A stretch of 64,000 nt of DNA from Acanthococcus lagerstroemiae (taxonomy: Eukaryota; Arthropoda; Insecta; Hemiptera; Eriococcidae), in the NCBI GenBank assembly GCA_031841125.1, contig CM063114.1:32261574-32325573 (forward strand). The letters run 5' to 3'. The position numbers were made by a program, and so were the translations under genes. This document shows, in pieces, positions 12,901 through 26,600 of the stretch (position 1 is its first letter; each line of letters opens with the position of its first letter). The notes beneath the pieces were generated by a model, which saw only the letters and a program-made list of their open reading frames with translations, made no database searches and was not told the origin of the DNA.

Positions 12901-14077
12901 CTTTAATTATACACGTCTACACACGCATGTCCTGGTTGGGGCTGCGGAGATGCAAATGCATCCCGGACCTTTTCGACCTATTGTGGCCTTGTGGGCCCTT
13001 TTTGTCGCAATCCACAACGTCGCCGAAAAATTTTTTAAATTAGTTGCCCGGGCCCCTTACGTTTTTGCATACCGCGAGAGTTTATTCGCCAGACCGTGCC
13101 TGCTTCTACATACGAAGGGGAAAGATGCGATTAAAGACACTGGCCATCGAACCAACTACGATGAATTGTATCGGCTGAGTGAAGACTTAAAACCGAGACT
13201 AAAATGCATTCAACGTGGCAGAAGAATAAAATGTATCAGCAATCCGTGTGCACACGAAATTGCGCTGAGGAATTAGAGGGAAGCTCCATTCTATCTCATC
13301 GAAAATGTTCTAGCGCCTACCATATGCGCAGCTGAACCTGAATTCGCTGCTGGTACAATCCGAATTGGCTCCCGCTAGTGCTAGTCTTACTGGACAGGCT
13401 TGCATCCAGAAATGATGAAAATCAGCGTACTTGGAACAACTGGTACACTGACTTCCTAGATCCTTCTAATCGGAAATACGAGTAGAGCAGGAAAGATGTT
13501 ACACTTCGATTTTATTGGTATATTGATTGTACCACGTCTGTACTCTGTAGAACGTTTCATAAGTTAACTGAATTAGAAATGGACGTTACAGTAGGCCCGT
13601 GACAGTGCGAACATGAGACCGAAAATTTCCGAAATCACTACACAGAGGTTGTACCGAATATGTATTGAAATGAGAACCTACATAATTATATTTAACCTTT
13701 TTTTTAACACTTTTTTGTATATTTTGAATTTTGAATAAATAAGAGCCAAGAGGGTGGGCGCCATATTTCTACCGCTCCTGGCCCCGCCAAAAGGAGCCAA
13801 ACCTAATCTGAACCTAACTTTGAGTGAGTAGCCGTATAAAAAAGGTGTTGTCAGGGTAACAAGTAGATATTGATGTTTATTTTCAATTTCAGCGAAAAGC
13901 TCTTTTTTGGACAGTATTTGGGCATGTCCCTCAATTCCTCCCCTTAAAACCGGCTACGATACCTGGAGCTAGAGGCAGAACAAATACTGAAGCATTAAAC
14001 ATCGTGTTTATCCGCACCCGCTAGTTCTAGAGTTTGAAGTTGTAATTCACAATTTCCCGATCCAAAATAGTTATTAG
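9951..14077. other. Long non-genic stretch
   Basis: No supported gene. An 11-base C run lies near 10512-10522. About 12050-12350 is locally GC-rich with repeated CCGGTG words and could be regulatory, but nothing identifies a promoter. A 108-codon ORF at 12950-13276 has no recognisable features. I see no RNA gene. Confidence 0.4.
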
Positions 14078-14706
14078 GTTATCACTATAGGGATGCAAAT
14101 TATATGAAAATGCATATAATTTTTGAAGCAGCATATCCGATATCTGACCAATTTGCTTCACGTTTCAAGTCCTACTGAGCCTGTATACCAAAATTATAAA
14201 TGCATATTTTTGCATATTTCAGAATAAATGCATATTTGATGCATAAATGCATATTTCCCTTCATATTCAGCTGTGAACATGTTTTCCTCTTTTTTTGTAG
14301 AATTTTCAAGTATAAAATACTCAAGCATCAACAAAAAATTTTAACTTTAATTCGTAATTTTATCGCTAGTTCTCTACTTCTTTAGTACTTTTTAAGCAGC
14401 TACCAGGTCTCGGCTTGCTAGTTGGTTCCTTAAATCACAGAATTTATGATGTGAATATACGCTCCCCTTACTTCTTGTGACGTGGGGCGTTCTTGTAGCA
14501 TGTTCAAATCCATATACCGAGACAATCAAAAACGGTTTTCATTTGACAATTTATATAAATACATCTTCGTTACGTGCAATAAAAGTTGATTGTAATTAAA
14601 ATTAGGTATTAAATTTCTTCCGAACTATTTATGAATGAGAAAAACATTGTTATTCATTTTTTTTTTTTTTTTTTTTTTATGTGACCTGGCAGAATTATGA
14701 TATATG

Positions 14707-14924
14707 TATAAGACTAGAACGGAATAGCCTTTAAATCACGCTTCTAAGATTGCAGTGCGGACACTGAATCAACAAAAAGCTACAGTTCCGAGAGTGTAGA
14801 CCACGACATGTCGTAGCTTGAATAACAAGTGTTACACTCCGACCTACTATATATCCCGTGCACTGCACGAATCTATCTGCGAGTATCATCGCAACCAAGA
14901 TTTCGGCGTGACGGAATCGTACAT
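14707..14924 (+). repeat. Copy A of the 217-bp repeat
   Basis: Runs from TATAAGACTAGAACGG to GGAATCGTACAT. It is nearly identical to copy C (15414-15629) and the reverse complement of copy B (15120-15337). It is followed by a 10-base C run. Within it, ATCAACAAAAAGCTACAG is also found in the loop between copies B and C. Confidence 0.9.
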
Positions 14925-15119
14925 CCCCCCCCCCTCACTTTGGGAAGGGAGTCACCGACAACTGAGAATGACACCGGGATCTCTCCCCTCTCTTTTTTAT
15001 AATCAATATATCAAAATCGTCCGGCATTCTCAGGCGGCACCGGAAACTGTCTAGCAAGGGACTTCTACCCTGTATTTAGTACAGTACGTTCCAGTTATCT
15101 CTCAGAACTGTTTTGTTGG

Positions 15120-15629
15120 ATGTACGATTCCGTCACGCCGAAATCTTGGTTGCGATGATACTCGCAGATAGATTCGTGCAGTGCACGGGATATATAGTAG
15201 GTCGGAGTGTAACACTTGTTATTCAAGCTACGACATGTCGTGGTCTACACTCTCGGAACTGTAGCTTTTTGTTGATTCAGTGTCCGCACTGCAATCTTAG
15301 AAGCGTGATTTAAAGGCTATTCCGTTCTAGTCTTATAAATCAACAAAAAGCTACAGATCCGAGCTACGATATGTCGTGGTCTACACTCTCGGAACTGTAG
15401 CTTTTTGTTGATTTATAAGACTAGAACGGAATAGCCTTTAAATCACGCTTCTAAGATTGCAGTGCGGACACTGAATCAACAAAAAGCTACAGTTCCGAGA
15501 GTGTAGACCACGACATGTCGTAGCTCGGATAACAAGTGTTACTCCGACCTACTATATATCCCGTGCACTGCACGAATCTATCTGCGAGTATCATCGCAAC
15601 CAAGATTTCGGCGTGACGGAATCGTACAT
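15120..15629. repeat. 510-bp near-perfect palindrome (copies B and C)
   Basis: Copy B (15120-15337, minus orientation) and copy C (15414-15629, plus) form arms of about 217 bp around a 76-base centre. The centre is itself an inverted pair (ATCAACAAAAAGCTACAG against CTGTAGCTTTTTGTTGAT). Only scattered differences separate the arms. Transcribed RNA would form a very long hairpin; the DNA could form a cruciform. Confidence 0.9.
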
Positions 15630-15743
15630 ATGCATATTTTTACTGCATATTTCCAAAATAAATGCATATATTTACATATTTCAGAAAAATAAATGCATAT
15701 TAAAAAAAAATAAGTACATATACTTTGCATCCCTAGTTATCAC

Positions 15744-17690
15744 CTATGGTTTCCATTTGAACCGCCTCTCACTGCGTTCGTGTGTTTTCTCTTAGTAGAG
15801 TTGAACACAACTGCGACCACGCTAACTGTTAATGGTCGTAAAACTAAGGCCGTACTCTCGTTTGGAGCACCCACGCTAATGTATCTTCTCTGTACAGACC
15901 AATTAAGTTTCTGAGAAGCTGAAATCTATTCGCACCGACCAGAAGTTAACAATAGGCTAGAAGCAGACCTATCTACGCGACCCGTAGTGCGAATTTCAAG
16001 GATTTCCTCTTCCTATTCTACCGGATTATTCACTCTCTGCATCCAGCTAAATTCTTTTTTATACCGCCTACGTTGCAGACCATCATTTAATTTCAAAGAA
16101 ATCAACTAGCTAGGTACCAAACTACTACCAAAAATTAATTTCGAAGCGATTCGCCTAATAAATACCGATTTCAATAAAGTGGTTTCAGATTTTCTCAATA
16201 GGTAATGATTCGCGTTCTTCGCGCGAATATTCTAGGGCAGAATTTTCTGACAAGACAACACGAAGAACCAGGGTTTCATTATCATTTTTTCTCATTATGG
16301 AAGAGCGGCTGAAACGTATATTTTTAAAGTTTCTTGTCCGAGCATTGGGGATCAAGTGCCCTCACTTTATCACCACCGCTTCTCCCAATCCTGCCTTTTG
16401 CCGATATTCAAAAATTCCGTGCGTAGAGCGGAAATATAAAGGTACCCAGTCAAGTTCACTCGCGTACTGCTGTCACATTTCGCCGTTGCAACTTTGGGGA
16501 CCAAACCGGAAACGGATACGATCGATTTTTTTCATTTGTCGATTAGATTTTTGGTTTCCTTTTCAACGTCCAGAGTTGACAATAATTTTTACGTCATTTT
16601 AGGCACGCTATAGCGGAGATAACCACTTTCATGCATGCGACAAGCAGGAATAGCGTAATTTCGGTTTCGATGTTGGCATAGTTTCTAACGTTACATCACA
16701 TCAATGCTCAGTAATAATAATCGACCGGTAAAGTCAAGGCCAAAAAATTCACCCAAGCGTACTCCTGCAAGTCACGTTGCAATGACAGTGATTCTAATCA
16801 TATCAATGATACAGCCGACGCAAGTAGGCTAAACATAGTGTCTCATTCGTATCCATACTAATCTCGAGAACTGCCGTCGGAATATCCCCCATTACATGGT
16901 AGTTACTGTTAGGATCTTTTATCAATCAATATTTTATACTTAACGTTGCTTTTGACAATTTATAATCTTACGCGACGGGTAACGACGAAAAGGGTTACAG
17001 CTGTGATCTTAAATTATAGCCCTAATGGAGGTATCTTCTTTTCTCGGAATGGAGACAACACGACTTCGGTAAAATTTCGTAAAAGTGGGCTACTTGCGAG
17101 TAAACGTCTTTTTGATGTTCAAAAACGCGTTAATTTCGTCTTACTTAGGATGAAATGCAAAATCCTAAGAGGGCCACGACCTACTTGATTTCCTTACAAG
17201 CGTCATCCCGTGTCTCCATCGAGAATCAAATTTTTTTATACAATAGCGTCAAAGCTGATAATATTTTGAAAAAGTATGTCATTTTTCAAAATATAGCTTA
17301 TCCTACAAGTCAAAATCGATTCCAAAGAATATGAAAGTGTTGTAGACACGTCACTGAACTGGAGAGAAGGGGGTGTGGCTGCCCTAATGATTTTTCCATC
17401 TGTAAGTGAAGTAGGTAACTTTCAGCAGGAACAGCGGGAAATGAATTATGACATCTAAGGAAAATAGAAATACTATAGGTGTTGCTTTCTTTTCTAAATG
17501 TTAAAATAATAACTCGAGCGTTGTTCGTGGTACCAAAATTGATTCATTACCTATGTTTCAGATGGAGTTCAAACGTGTAACTAGAAGGTGAGTAGCAAAT
17601 CAGACTGATATGAAGCAAATTGTAACATCGGAATTTCCAGAGATATGAGCAAGCAGCATTAGAACGGAGCAGAAAATTATAAAAACAACG
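15744..17690. other. Non-genic stretch upstream of the SEA/EGF gene
   Basis: Contains short chance ORFs only (for example 16297-16602). The 5' part of the next gene, including any untranslated first exon and the promoter, probably lies here, but I cannot point to a start site. Confidence 0.4.
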
Positions 17691-20600
17691 ATGAAGGAAC
17701 CACCGAGCACGGAAAACGATCCGAACAACCATGCAGTATCCATTGAAATACGAAATGGTACCTACGATTCTAAATTTTCCCCTAATCTTCCGACATTCGT
17801 TGACTTTTTGTATTTAATTTTACGATTTTCTCAATTAAAACAGGTACGAGCAACGATTCGAGCGCAAATAATCAAAATGGAGGGACGATGCTCCAGACTA
17901 CTTCGTCCGTCGATGGCACTCTGAAAATGAGCGACAAGGCCGAATTATTGGCTTCGAAAGACGGTACGAGTAAATTAACTATTAAAATTTTAATGAACCA
18001 GAGGACTAATAACGGTCCCGACTTCATGTAGATTGACGAAATTCCCTGAGAAAACTTTTACCTGCCGGGAAGATTTATTCATAGTAAACTGCCTCTTTTA
18101 TAATATGCTCTATCATTAGGTAGATAATTAAAATTATTCGTTAGTTTTTCTAGGCTGAGGCGACAGGATAACTTGTATATGAAGGAAAGTGTGCAGGGGA
18201 TACCGTAGATGTATAAGAAAGTTATGTTTTTCCATTTTACGAACACAGGAAGATGGAAGAGTTCTCTACAGTCTCAACAACTTATTTTCTGCCCACTCGT
18301 GCGTCTTTTAGTTGTGCCACTTTTCTTTTAGTAGGTTTAATCCTTCACTCTCCTCCAGCAACTGCGAAATAATAAGTATACCGAAAAATATTTTCATAAA
18401 TGACTTACAATCGTATTCTCCGCAAACAGTTATTTCTTTTAGGTCCTCTGTCGGTATTTTCCCCGGGAGCGTCGCCAGAGATTTGGGGGAAAAATGAAAA
18501 TTTTAAAAACTACGCATTAGCAAGAAGACCTTATTGTAGAACGAAAATAAGACTACTGAAGTTTTCTCTCATTTCACTGAGTTAGAAATGCACTAATGGT
18601 GGATTCTTTCGAACATTTAAGAGTACAAAAACATCACATCAGGATGCCAAATGTTACTATAGAATTTAAGACCCCTGAACTCAATTTTTATACAAATTTG
18701 ACCCTGAATAGAAAATTGTGAACTAAAGGAAGAAGCTCAGTATGGTCGTGCCACAATGGAGAGGAGTCCAATAAGCCCAAATCCCATAAGCTCTGTCGGA
18801 TCCTTCGTTGGAAAAAATCTTGTTCTTTAATTGCTCGTTGATTTCAAAAATGAAATTTTATTTTTTTTATCGATTTTGAAAATTTCCATCGATCTGTAAA
18901 ATCTTGGAAGTGAAAAATTTCTTTCTTTCTTCCTATCCATTTCAAAATGTATTCTCCCCCCCCCACGCGCGCGCGACACACACACACACACACACCATGA
19001 AGAATCACGTGTGGGGGGGGATATGAAACGTTCTCAAGACGGCTAAATTCTTTTGTGGTACAATTTTTATTTCATTTGGCAAGTATGGCTTCTTAAACTG
19101 GGGGCGGAAGCTCGAGGTGAAGATTTGAGCTGAGCTGGGGAATTCTTTACGGTGATTATTGAACCAGTGATGGCGGGAAGTAATTTTGACAGGGGACAAA
19201 AGAAGAAAATAGACAAAAAATAAAGCGGATTATTAAAATTTAAACAAAAAAATTACAAGCTGTTTTAGTCGAATATCTCTTTCCAATTCGTACTTATACT
19301 TGCTTGCGAAATATAAAAAATTCCAGAAGGGACGAAGTCGCCTTTAATTTTGGATGTTTTGAACTCGTTTGTTGATTGTTTTATTAAACAGAAGAATCTA
19401 AAAGTGGAGTAGACAATCCAGCTTTTGAAAGCGAAATCTCGATGGAAGCCAATGGGAAGTCTCGAATCCACGTACCTAGTATCGATAGCCGGTTAAACCA
19501 CTCGAACGCTACTGATAAGCTGAAGGATGATACGGATTACAAAACTACCGAAGAGATGGCGGAAGCAGTTAATTTAGAATTAATGAACATGAGTTCGAAC
19601 ATATCTAATGGGCTCAATGGATCGAATGGACTGAATGGTGTCAATGGACTGAACGGCATTCCGGTAAAGAATCCGAATTCGACTGTGATAAATATGACTA
19701 ACCCTTACGATGAATACTTTATACCAGTCAACGAGCATCGGAAATATATGAGGTAGGTACCTTCTTAATGTTAATAAAATACGAAGCTTCTCTGTATTTA
19801 TAAAAATTAGCTAGAAAAAAAAGTGTTCTTTCACAGATGAGTCAAAATATCTGTTGTCCACGAACAATACTCGATGCTACTAACTAAATACGGAGAATTA
19901 TTAAAATTGAAAATTTGGTGTAAATACACTACAGTACACTGTTACATACCTATTTTATTTTTTAAAAAGAACAAAATAGAATTTACGCGTTTGTTACCTT
20001 GAAATATGTCCGAGGCAGTTTTGAAAAGTAATTTTAACAAAACAGATCAGCTGGTAACATACACATACAGCTGGTGTATTGGTTGACTTGCTGCGGAATC
20101 CTCCAAAGAAAAATCAGTTATCAGTTTCCATTCGTACGATTTTTAATTTTTTATCTTTGGTAACAGATACTCAGCTGCAGGCTAAACCATATCTGTTTCT
20201 CGGAATAAGGGAATTCAAAAATTTCTAAAAGGCAGGTCTGGAACCAGAATTCTTCTAAGAAATGTGTTTGACGGTATTAACCCTGAAAACTGACGAACAA
20301 ACATTCACTTGCGATAGAGGCAAAATTTTTTCAGATTTTCCAGAAATTTCCACCGAAAAATTTTATTTTGGTCGATTGAAGAGGATTATCCTCAAACCCT
20401 CTCAAAATTGGCTGTGCTAAGTGAACGTTCATCTTAAAATATCCACCCGACTGAAATCAAACCTAGGAGGTCGACTTATTTATTACCTACGTACAGGAAA
20501 CAGGAACTATGCTTGATTAATATATTACTACCTAATTTTGTTCCTTTTTAGAGGAGAAAAGTTATACGTAACTAAGAGCAAAAGAGACTTAGAAAATTCA

Positions 20601-23600
20601 AAAAAGAATTGCTGTGTATGGCTAGTTGGACTAGTTACCTTCATGGTTGCCGTATGTTTAGCCATTTTAATTGCTAGTAAGTATCTCTCATTTCTTGTTT
20701 TCCCGTTTTTTCTTTTTTTCCGTTGCGTTATAAATAATGTGTATTGGTCGGTTATTACGAAGCCCAAGGTAGAGTAAAAATTCACCATATTTGCAGCAAA
20801 ACTAAACCAAGAATCATTACCAAGTAGTGAAAGGAGATTTCCAGGAGAAGATGTTTCAAACGCGCAAATAGGACCATCGATAAATCACGTTTCCTTATCG
20901 CCAAATTTTCCCGAGTCACGCGGTGTGTCTTCGACTACCGAATTAGCCCCGGCATACTGTAAGTATTTACAAAACACTGCGATTTGCAACAAATTCAACC
21001 TGCACTCTCTTTTTCTTTTATTATTACCTATTCATTTATTTAAATTACATCAATCGATTTCCTCAACGTGTGATTTCAAGTTTTTACAAAATAGCGACAC
21101 TACAGCCTTTTAACTGAGAGCTTTTGCGACGTGATTAAAAATCGAACGAAAATTACTGGCGTGTGAATGGTATCAGGCGCGGATCCAGACTTGAATTTTG
21201 GGAAGGGAAGTGGATTCTAGAGGGTAATTTTTTTCTGTAATTTTTTTTTTTGATAAATGAAGTGCATAGTGCTGCACCAAACAAATGGTATAGTATTTTT
21301 TTTAAAAGCCCCCCCCCCTTGTATCCGCGCTTGATGGTATACAGATACTTAGAACAAATTTGCAAATGCGGGATTTTGTTTTGTAACGACGACTTTTTCT
21401 CGACGGAAAGCAGTTTCATCTTTTGGTACCTACATGCAGTAATGTCATGTAACAGTTATAATAGTAAACCTGAAGAGAAGGCGCTGACAAAGAAACAAAT
21501 AGTGAAGTATCTAAGACCTCTATAATTATGGGGTGTAGATATTTGTCAAAATTAGCTGTCGTGAGTACCTATTTGAATTAAAGAAGGGCGTACTGGTGGA
21601 CACGCTCTTTTTGATAATTTTGAGGAAATGGGAAACGTTAAACAAGAACAAGGCCGAAAAACTCAATGTAGCAGAAAGGATAAAACAAATTTGGTAATGT
21701 TCCTGAGGGAAAAAGTCCGCTTACGTCCTTTAAATCTCTTGCGCAAGAATGTTATTATTTACTTATAAATTCATGAAAATGTATATAGATGCGTGAGAAA
21801 CGTTTTCAAAATAAACTTGAGTTATAAAAGTTAAAATTTTCAAAAGAGTATATATTTTTATATATCATTATTTTTTCTTATACAGCTGCTATCTTTCCTA
21901 CAGTATATACAGGGTGTCTGAGTTTCGGTTGCTAAGCGGGAAGGAATGAATAGTACTTGAATAGACAAAGCAAAAGTGTTATTATCACCTTTTGCCTAAT
22001 CACAAAATTGAAGGCGCCTCATCTTTGTAAAAATCGAAAAATTCACTAATTTGACCTATTACAAAAATCACGAGTAATGATGTTGCCCAGTCTACAATGA
22101 TGCCAAGGTACATCACTTAGAGTAACAAAACAAGTTATTACGAAATTCGGCCTGCTCTGAAAATTTAAGCAGGTAAATGGCATCCGAAATTCAGAAATTT
22201 CAATTTTTTACAAAATTGTGCAAAAAGCCTACTTTTACTGAATCCCAACATGAATAACCAAAGGCCGGCGTACAGTTCTCATTATCAAAACTGGTAGCCC
22301 TGATTCAGATGAACAAAAAATCATACCACTATCTCCTTCCAGTTTTCAGAATTTAAAAAGTTAAGACACGTTGAAGTACTTTCAAATTTCAAAAAAACAG
22401 AAAATTTAACTCGCCCTAAAAATTAAACTGATAGGGGGAAAGCTATTTGGTTTCTAGGCTCCGCTCAAAAGTAAGTTTCCCTAAATTCGTAAGCAGAAAC
22501 AAAAATAAAATAAAACGAAATGAAAGGGAAATGTAAATCTTGAGTTTTGCACACTCTGGAATAGAACTGGAGTTGCTATCAGTGCTACAAAAATGAGCCA
22601 ACATTTCGACGTGCGTTGCTTGTGAATTACGAAGTGTAATACATTTCTAGACCGCGTAACCGACGTTCGACGGAAATTCACGAGAAATTATGTCATACAG
22701 TCAATGGCGCAGCTAGGGGTTGGGGGGGCACAATAAGGTTTTCAAGGGAGAAAAAGTCGAAAATTGTAGTTTTTTTTTTAAATCGCCGATATTAGAGGAC
22801 TATGTAAAAATATTGAGAGGGCATGAACCCCCCCCCCCCCCCGACGCTACACCACTGCATACAGTGGCGAATTTCAGAAGAAAAGCCAAGTCTGTTGCTT
22901 CCAGGTTTCAAATTTTTGCAAGAAAACGTCGAGTTTGCAGACATCCTAACAGAAGATAAAAGTAAAGCGCACTTTTAATCGGAGGGATAACTGGTACATT
23001 CAGTAAGAGCTGATAAATTTTTTGAAATAATTTACTTAAAAAATTTATTCTCAATCTGGTAACGTCTCAAATTTTTAGATTTCTTTTATAATGTGGGGAA
23101 ATCAGTTAGTGTACAGAAGACAAATGCTGCTAAAAATACTGAACAGAATTAAAGCCTGTTGTTAATTTGCAGCGAAAGTGCACAAACCATGACAATGGCT
23201 TGTCATAAAATGAATCAAGTTTCATTCATCTACTTTTAGCGAGAGGTCTTGTATTCCAGTGCCCATTTGATGGTGGTTAGACAACTAGTTCAACAGATGG
23301 AGTCTTCATGTAACGCCAGTCATTCATTCAGGCATAACGACTATTGAAAGTTACAATAAATTAGAAGCGTTTGTTATTTTTCTTTTTTTTCTTTTTCTTC
23401 TTTAATCATAAGGTTCATTTTTCGATCATTTCAGAAGCTTCATGAACTTCAACGCGACATAACTTTTTAAATTCTGAAAACTGGAAGGAGATAGTGGTAT
23501 GATTTTTTGTTCATCTGAATCAGGGCTACCAGTTTTGATAATGAGAACTGTACGCCGGCCTTTGGTTATTCATGTTGGGATTCAGTAAAAGTAGGCTTTT

Positions 23601-26600
23601 TGCACAATTTTGTAAGAAATTGAAATTTCTGAATTTCGGATGCCATTTACCTGCTTAAATTTTCAGAGCAGGCCGAATTTCGTAATAACTTGTTTTGTTA
23701 CTCTAAGTGAGTGCTTTACCATGGCATCATTGTAGACTGGGCAACATCATTACTCGTGATTTTTGTAATAGGTCAAAATTTGTGAATTTTTCGATTTTTA
23801 CAAAGATGCGGCGCCTTCAATTTTGTGATTAGGCAAAAGGTGATAATAACACTTTTGCTTTGTCTACTCAAGTGCTATTCATTCCTCCCCGCTTAGCAAC
23901 CGAAACTCGGACACCCTGTATAAACTGAGTAGTCTATGGCTTATTTTGTTCGTGACGATATAATATTTAACTTTTTTCGCACCTTATTTCACCAGCGCAT
24001 TGAGGAAGAAAGAAGAAAAAATTTGTAATTCGTTTTCGACAAAACTGCTTTTTTGCATACTTGTACGCACTTCGTGCATTCCAGTACTCAATTAACCCAT
24101 ATTAATCATCTAACTCAACTTCACTATATAGCACTGCCTCAAAACGATGAAATACATTTATTAAGTTCGCCCATTTTACGTTTAGGTACCTAATATTGTT
24201 ATCAATGAACCTTATCACGAGTCCTTACTCATTCTGCGAAAATCTGTCTACGTTTGGTTTTAATCATTATTGCAATTAGTATCCCAAATTCTATCTAGAA
24301 TACAGAAATAAGTACGTGTAATGATATTGTATTCTTAGCAATGGTAACAACTTATCCGCATTATTGTTGTAGTAAAACATGCTCTTGAAGGAGAATTCAC
24401 GATAGATAATCTAACATTCACTCCAGGATTAGCAGATCGTGAGTCTAAGGAATTTCAGGACATAGCAAAATCCGTTCAAGATGAGGTAAGCTTGCTTTGT
24501 CACTATAAATTATCAACATACGTCTTAATAATATAAGCTTTTTTTACTTAATTTAAAAAGTGAAAAAAGACTTCTTCGACACTTGAAGTCATAGGCGCCG
24601 ACTTGGCACTTTTTTTTGGGGGGGGGGCAAGCCCCCAAATGAAAACTTTGGAGGGGCGATGCCCCCTCAATTCAAAAATGGAAAAAGTACAACAAATTTA
24701 AAAAAGAGAAAACGATTACGAATAAAATCGATAATACCGAAATAATCAAAGAATCAAAGAAAAAACCGCGCTCCGACCGATTCTGCCCCCCCCCCAATAT
24801 TTTCCATAAATCAGCGCCTATGCTTGAAGTCAATTCAATGAGCCATCATTTTTACTCCAAAATTGTACTCGTATTCTTACGTCTAAAGGTGACTGGCCAT
24901 CTTTTTTATTCCTGGGTGGGTTTAGGATGGCTTCTACAATATAACTCAAACATTTTTAATCAAACAAAAAACGCTCGTAGTCGCTGAGATTTGGTGTACA
25001 GGGTGAGGCGAGGGACAAGTGATACTTTACACTCCTTACCTCTGTACACCACACCCCATTCCGACACTATTATATTATTGACGATACCTAATATGGAGGA
25101 AATCAATATGTACTAGGAATTTTTCCAAGGGGAATTGCCCTCCTCTAATTTTTTTAAAGGAACACTTGCTCTTCTGCCTCAACGAGGATCGCTACCAGTG
25201 TTTACATTCACGTAGTAATTTTATGGAAAGACAGAGGAGCATTTCAATACTTTTAGACAGTGTACGCCAATATTAACATTAGTTAAGCTTTTTATTAACG
25301 AGGACGGAGTACGTAAATCTGACGGTTATTGAATTGTACACCAGAACACGCACGAAATTATCATTCGTTTTATTTCTCATATTTCAGCTGAGAGACGCTT
25401 TGTTTGATAAACCAACTTTAAATTATGGAGCAGCTAACATTTACATTAAAGTCATTAATCTAACGTAAGTAAAAAAGAAGATAACTTGGTGTATGTGATG
25501 TAACTATTAATAATTACAAAGAACTCATCAAAATGAGACATTTGCGTATACAACTAAACACTTTAAGGAATTTGTAAACTGTAATGTCCACGATTTCACC
25601 TTGTGTTCAACCTGATTTTCGGTATTTTTTATCTAGCCCGGAAAACGTTGTACAATACAGAATTTCATGGACGTTCAAACAAGGAATAAATAATCCCCCA
25701 GATCCGATAAATATGAATAGTTTGAAGGATCGTCTGAAAGAATATATTCGAACGCGTAATGGATTTCTGTATAATTACCGAGTTCCGCTGTCGAAAATAT
25801 ATTCCAAAAGTAAGTCACTAAAGTAACTCTGCAATACCTAATTTTTATTTATTTATTTATTAATATTAGTACGTGTGTATACTTCATTTCCATAACTGTG
25901 AATAAACGGATTATCTGGAAGCTCCATGGAACCATTCCCCTATCCTTGCCTTTTTTCACTAGAATTGTTCATATCCTTTAGATTTATTGGACACATAAAC
26001 CAACTAAATGAATCAAGCGCGGTCTCGAAGAAATTATAAGTACGCACTTTCTTCCACTACACCATTATACGTAATAAAAAATTTGTGACTTCATTTTGGG
26101 CGAAAATATGACCGTCTTTTTCTCTTCAGGTAGAAATCTATTCTCCAAAAGATTTTTATCTCCATTTTCTTTAAAAAATATACATATTTTATTCTATTTC
26201 AAATAAATTATAATTTTCCCTAAAATGCCTATTCATGGAATAAAGATCGTCATCCAGTTCCCCTCCCCATTTGGAAAGTTGGAATTTATTAATAAGACAT
26301 ATAGGTCTTTCAATTTTTAAAGAGCCTCTCTCCTTTATTACGCTAAAGAATATTGGGCACAAATCTATTGAATCACTGTTAAACATTAAATAATAACTAA
26401 TAATCATTACCTATCAAAATTTAAGAGCCTGAGAGTGAATTCTCGTCTCCTACTACACGTAGCCAAGAAAGTTGTAAAAAGAAAGAAAAAAAACGAAACA
26501 TTTTTAAGATACACTAAACTTATTTTCAAACTTACAGATTTGGTTAACGATTGTTCTATAAACAACGGTAATTGTTCACATCGGTGTTCTTTTGACTACA

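Larger units (their letters stand above)
14078..15743. mobile_element. hAT-like non-autonomous element with 8-bp target duplication and internal palindrome
   Basis: The same octamer GTTATCAC flanks the unit at 14078-14085 and 15736-15743. The ends are inverted: TAGGGATGCAAA at 14088-14099 and TTTGCATCCCTA at 15724-15735. Just inside both ends are tandem AT-rich units built on AAATGCATATTT (about 14096-14270 and 15625-15722). The core holds three copies of a roughly 217-bp sequence in +, -, + orientation. No transposase ORF is visible. Eight-base duplications and short TIRs are hAT hallmarks; superfamily assignment is inferred. Confidence 0.75.

Noticed and set aside
12950..13276. 108-codon ORF
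   Set aside because: No recognisable domain, no splice or promoter context, and length compatible with chance in a GC-richer patch.
16297..16602. 101-codon ORF
   Set aside because: Composition looks like translated non-coding DNA and no splice partner or domain is visible.
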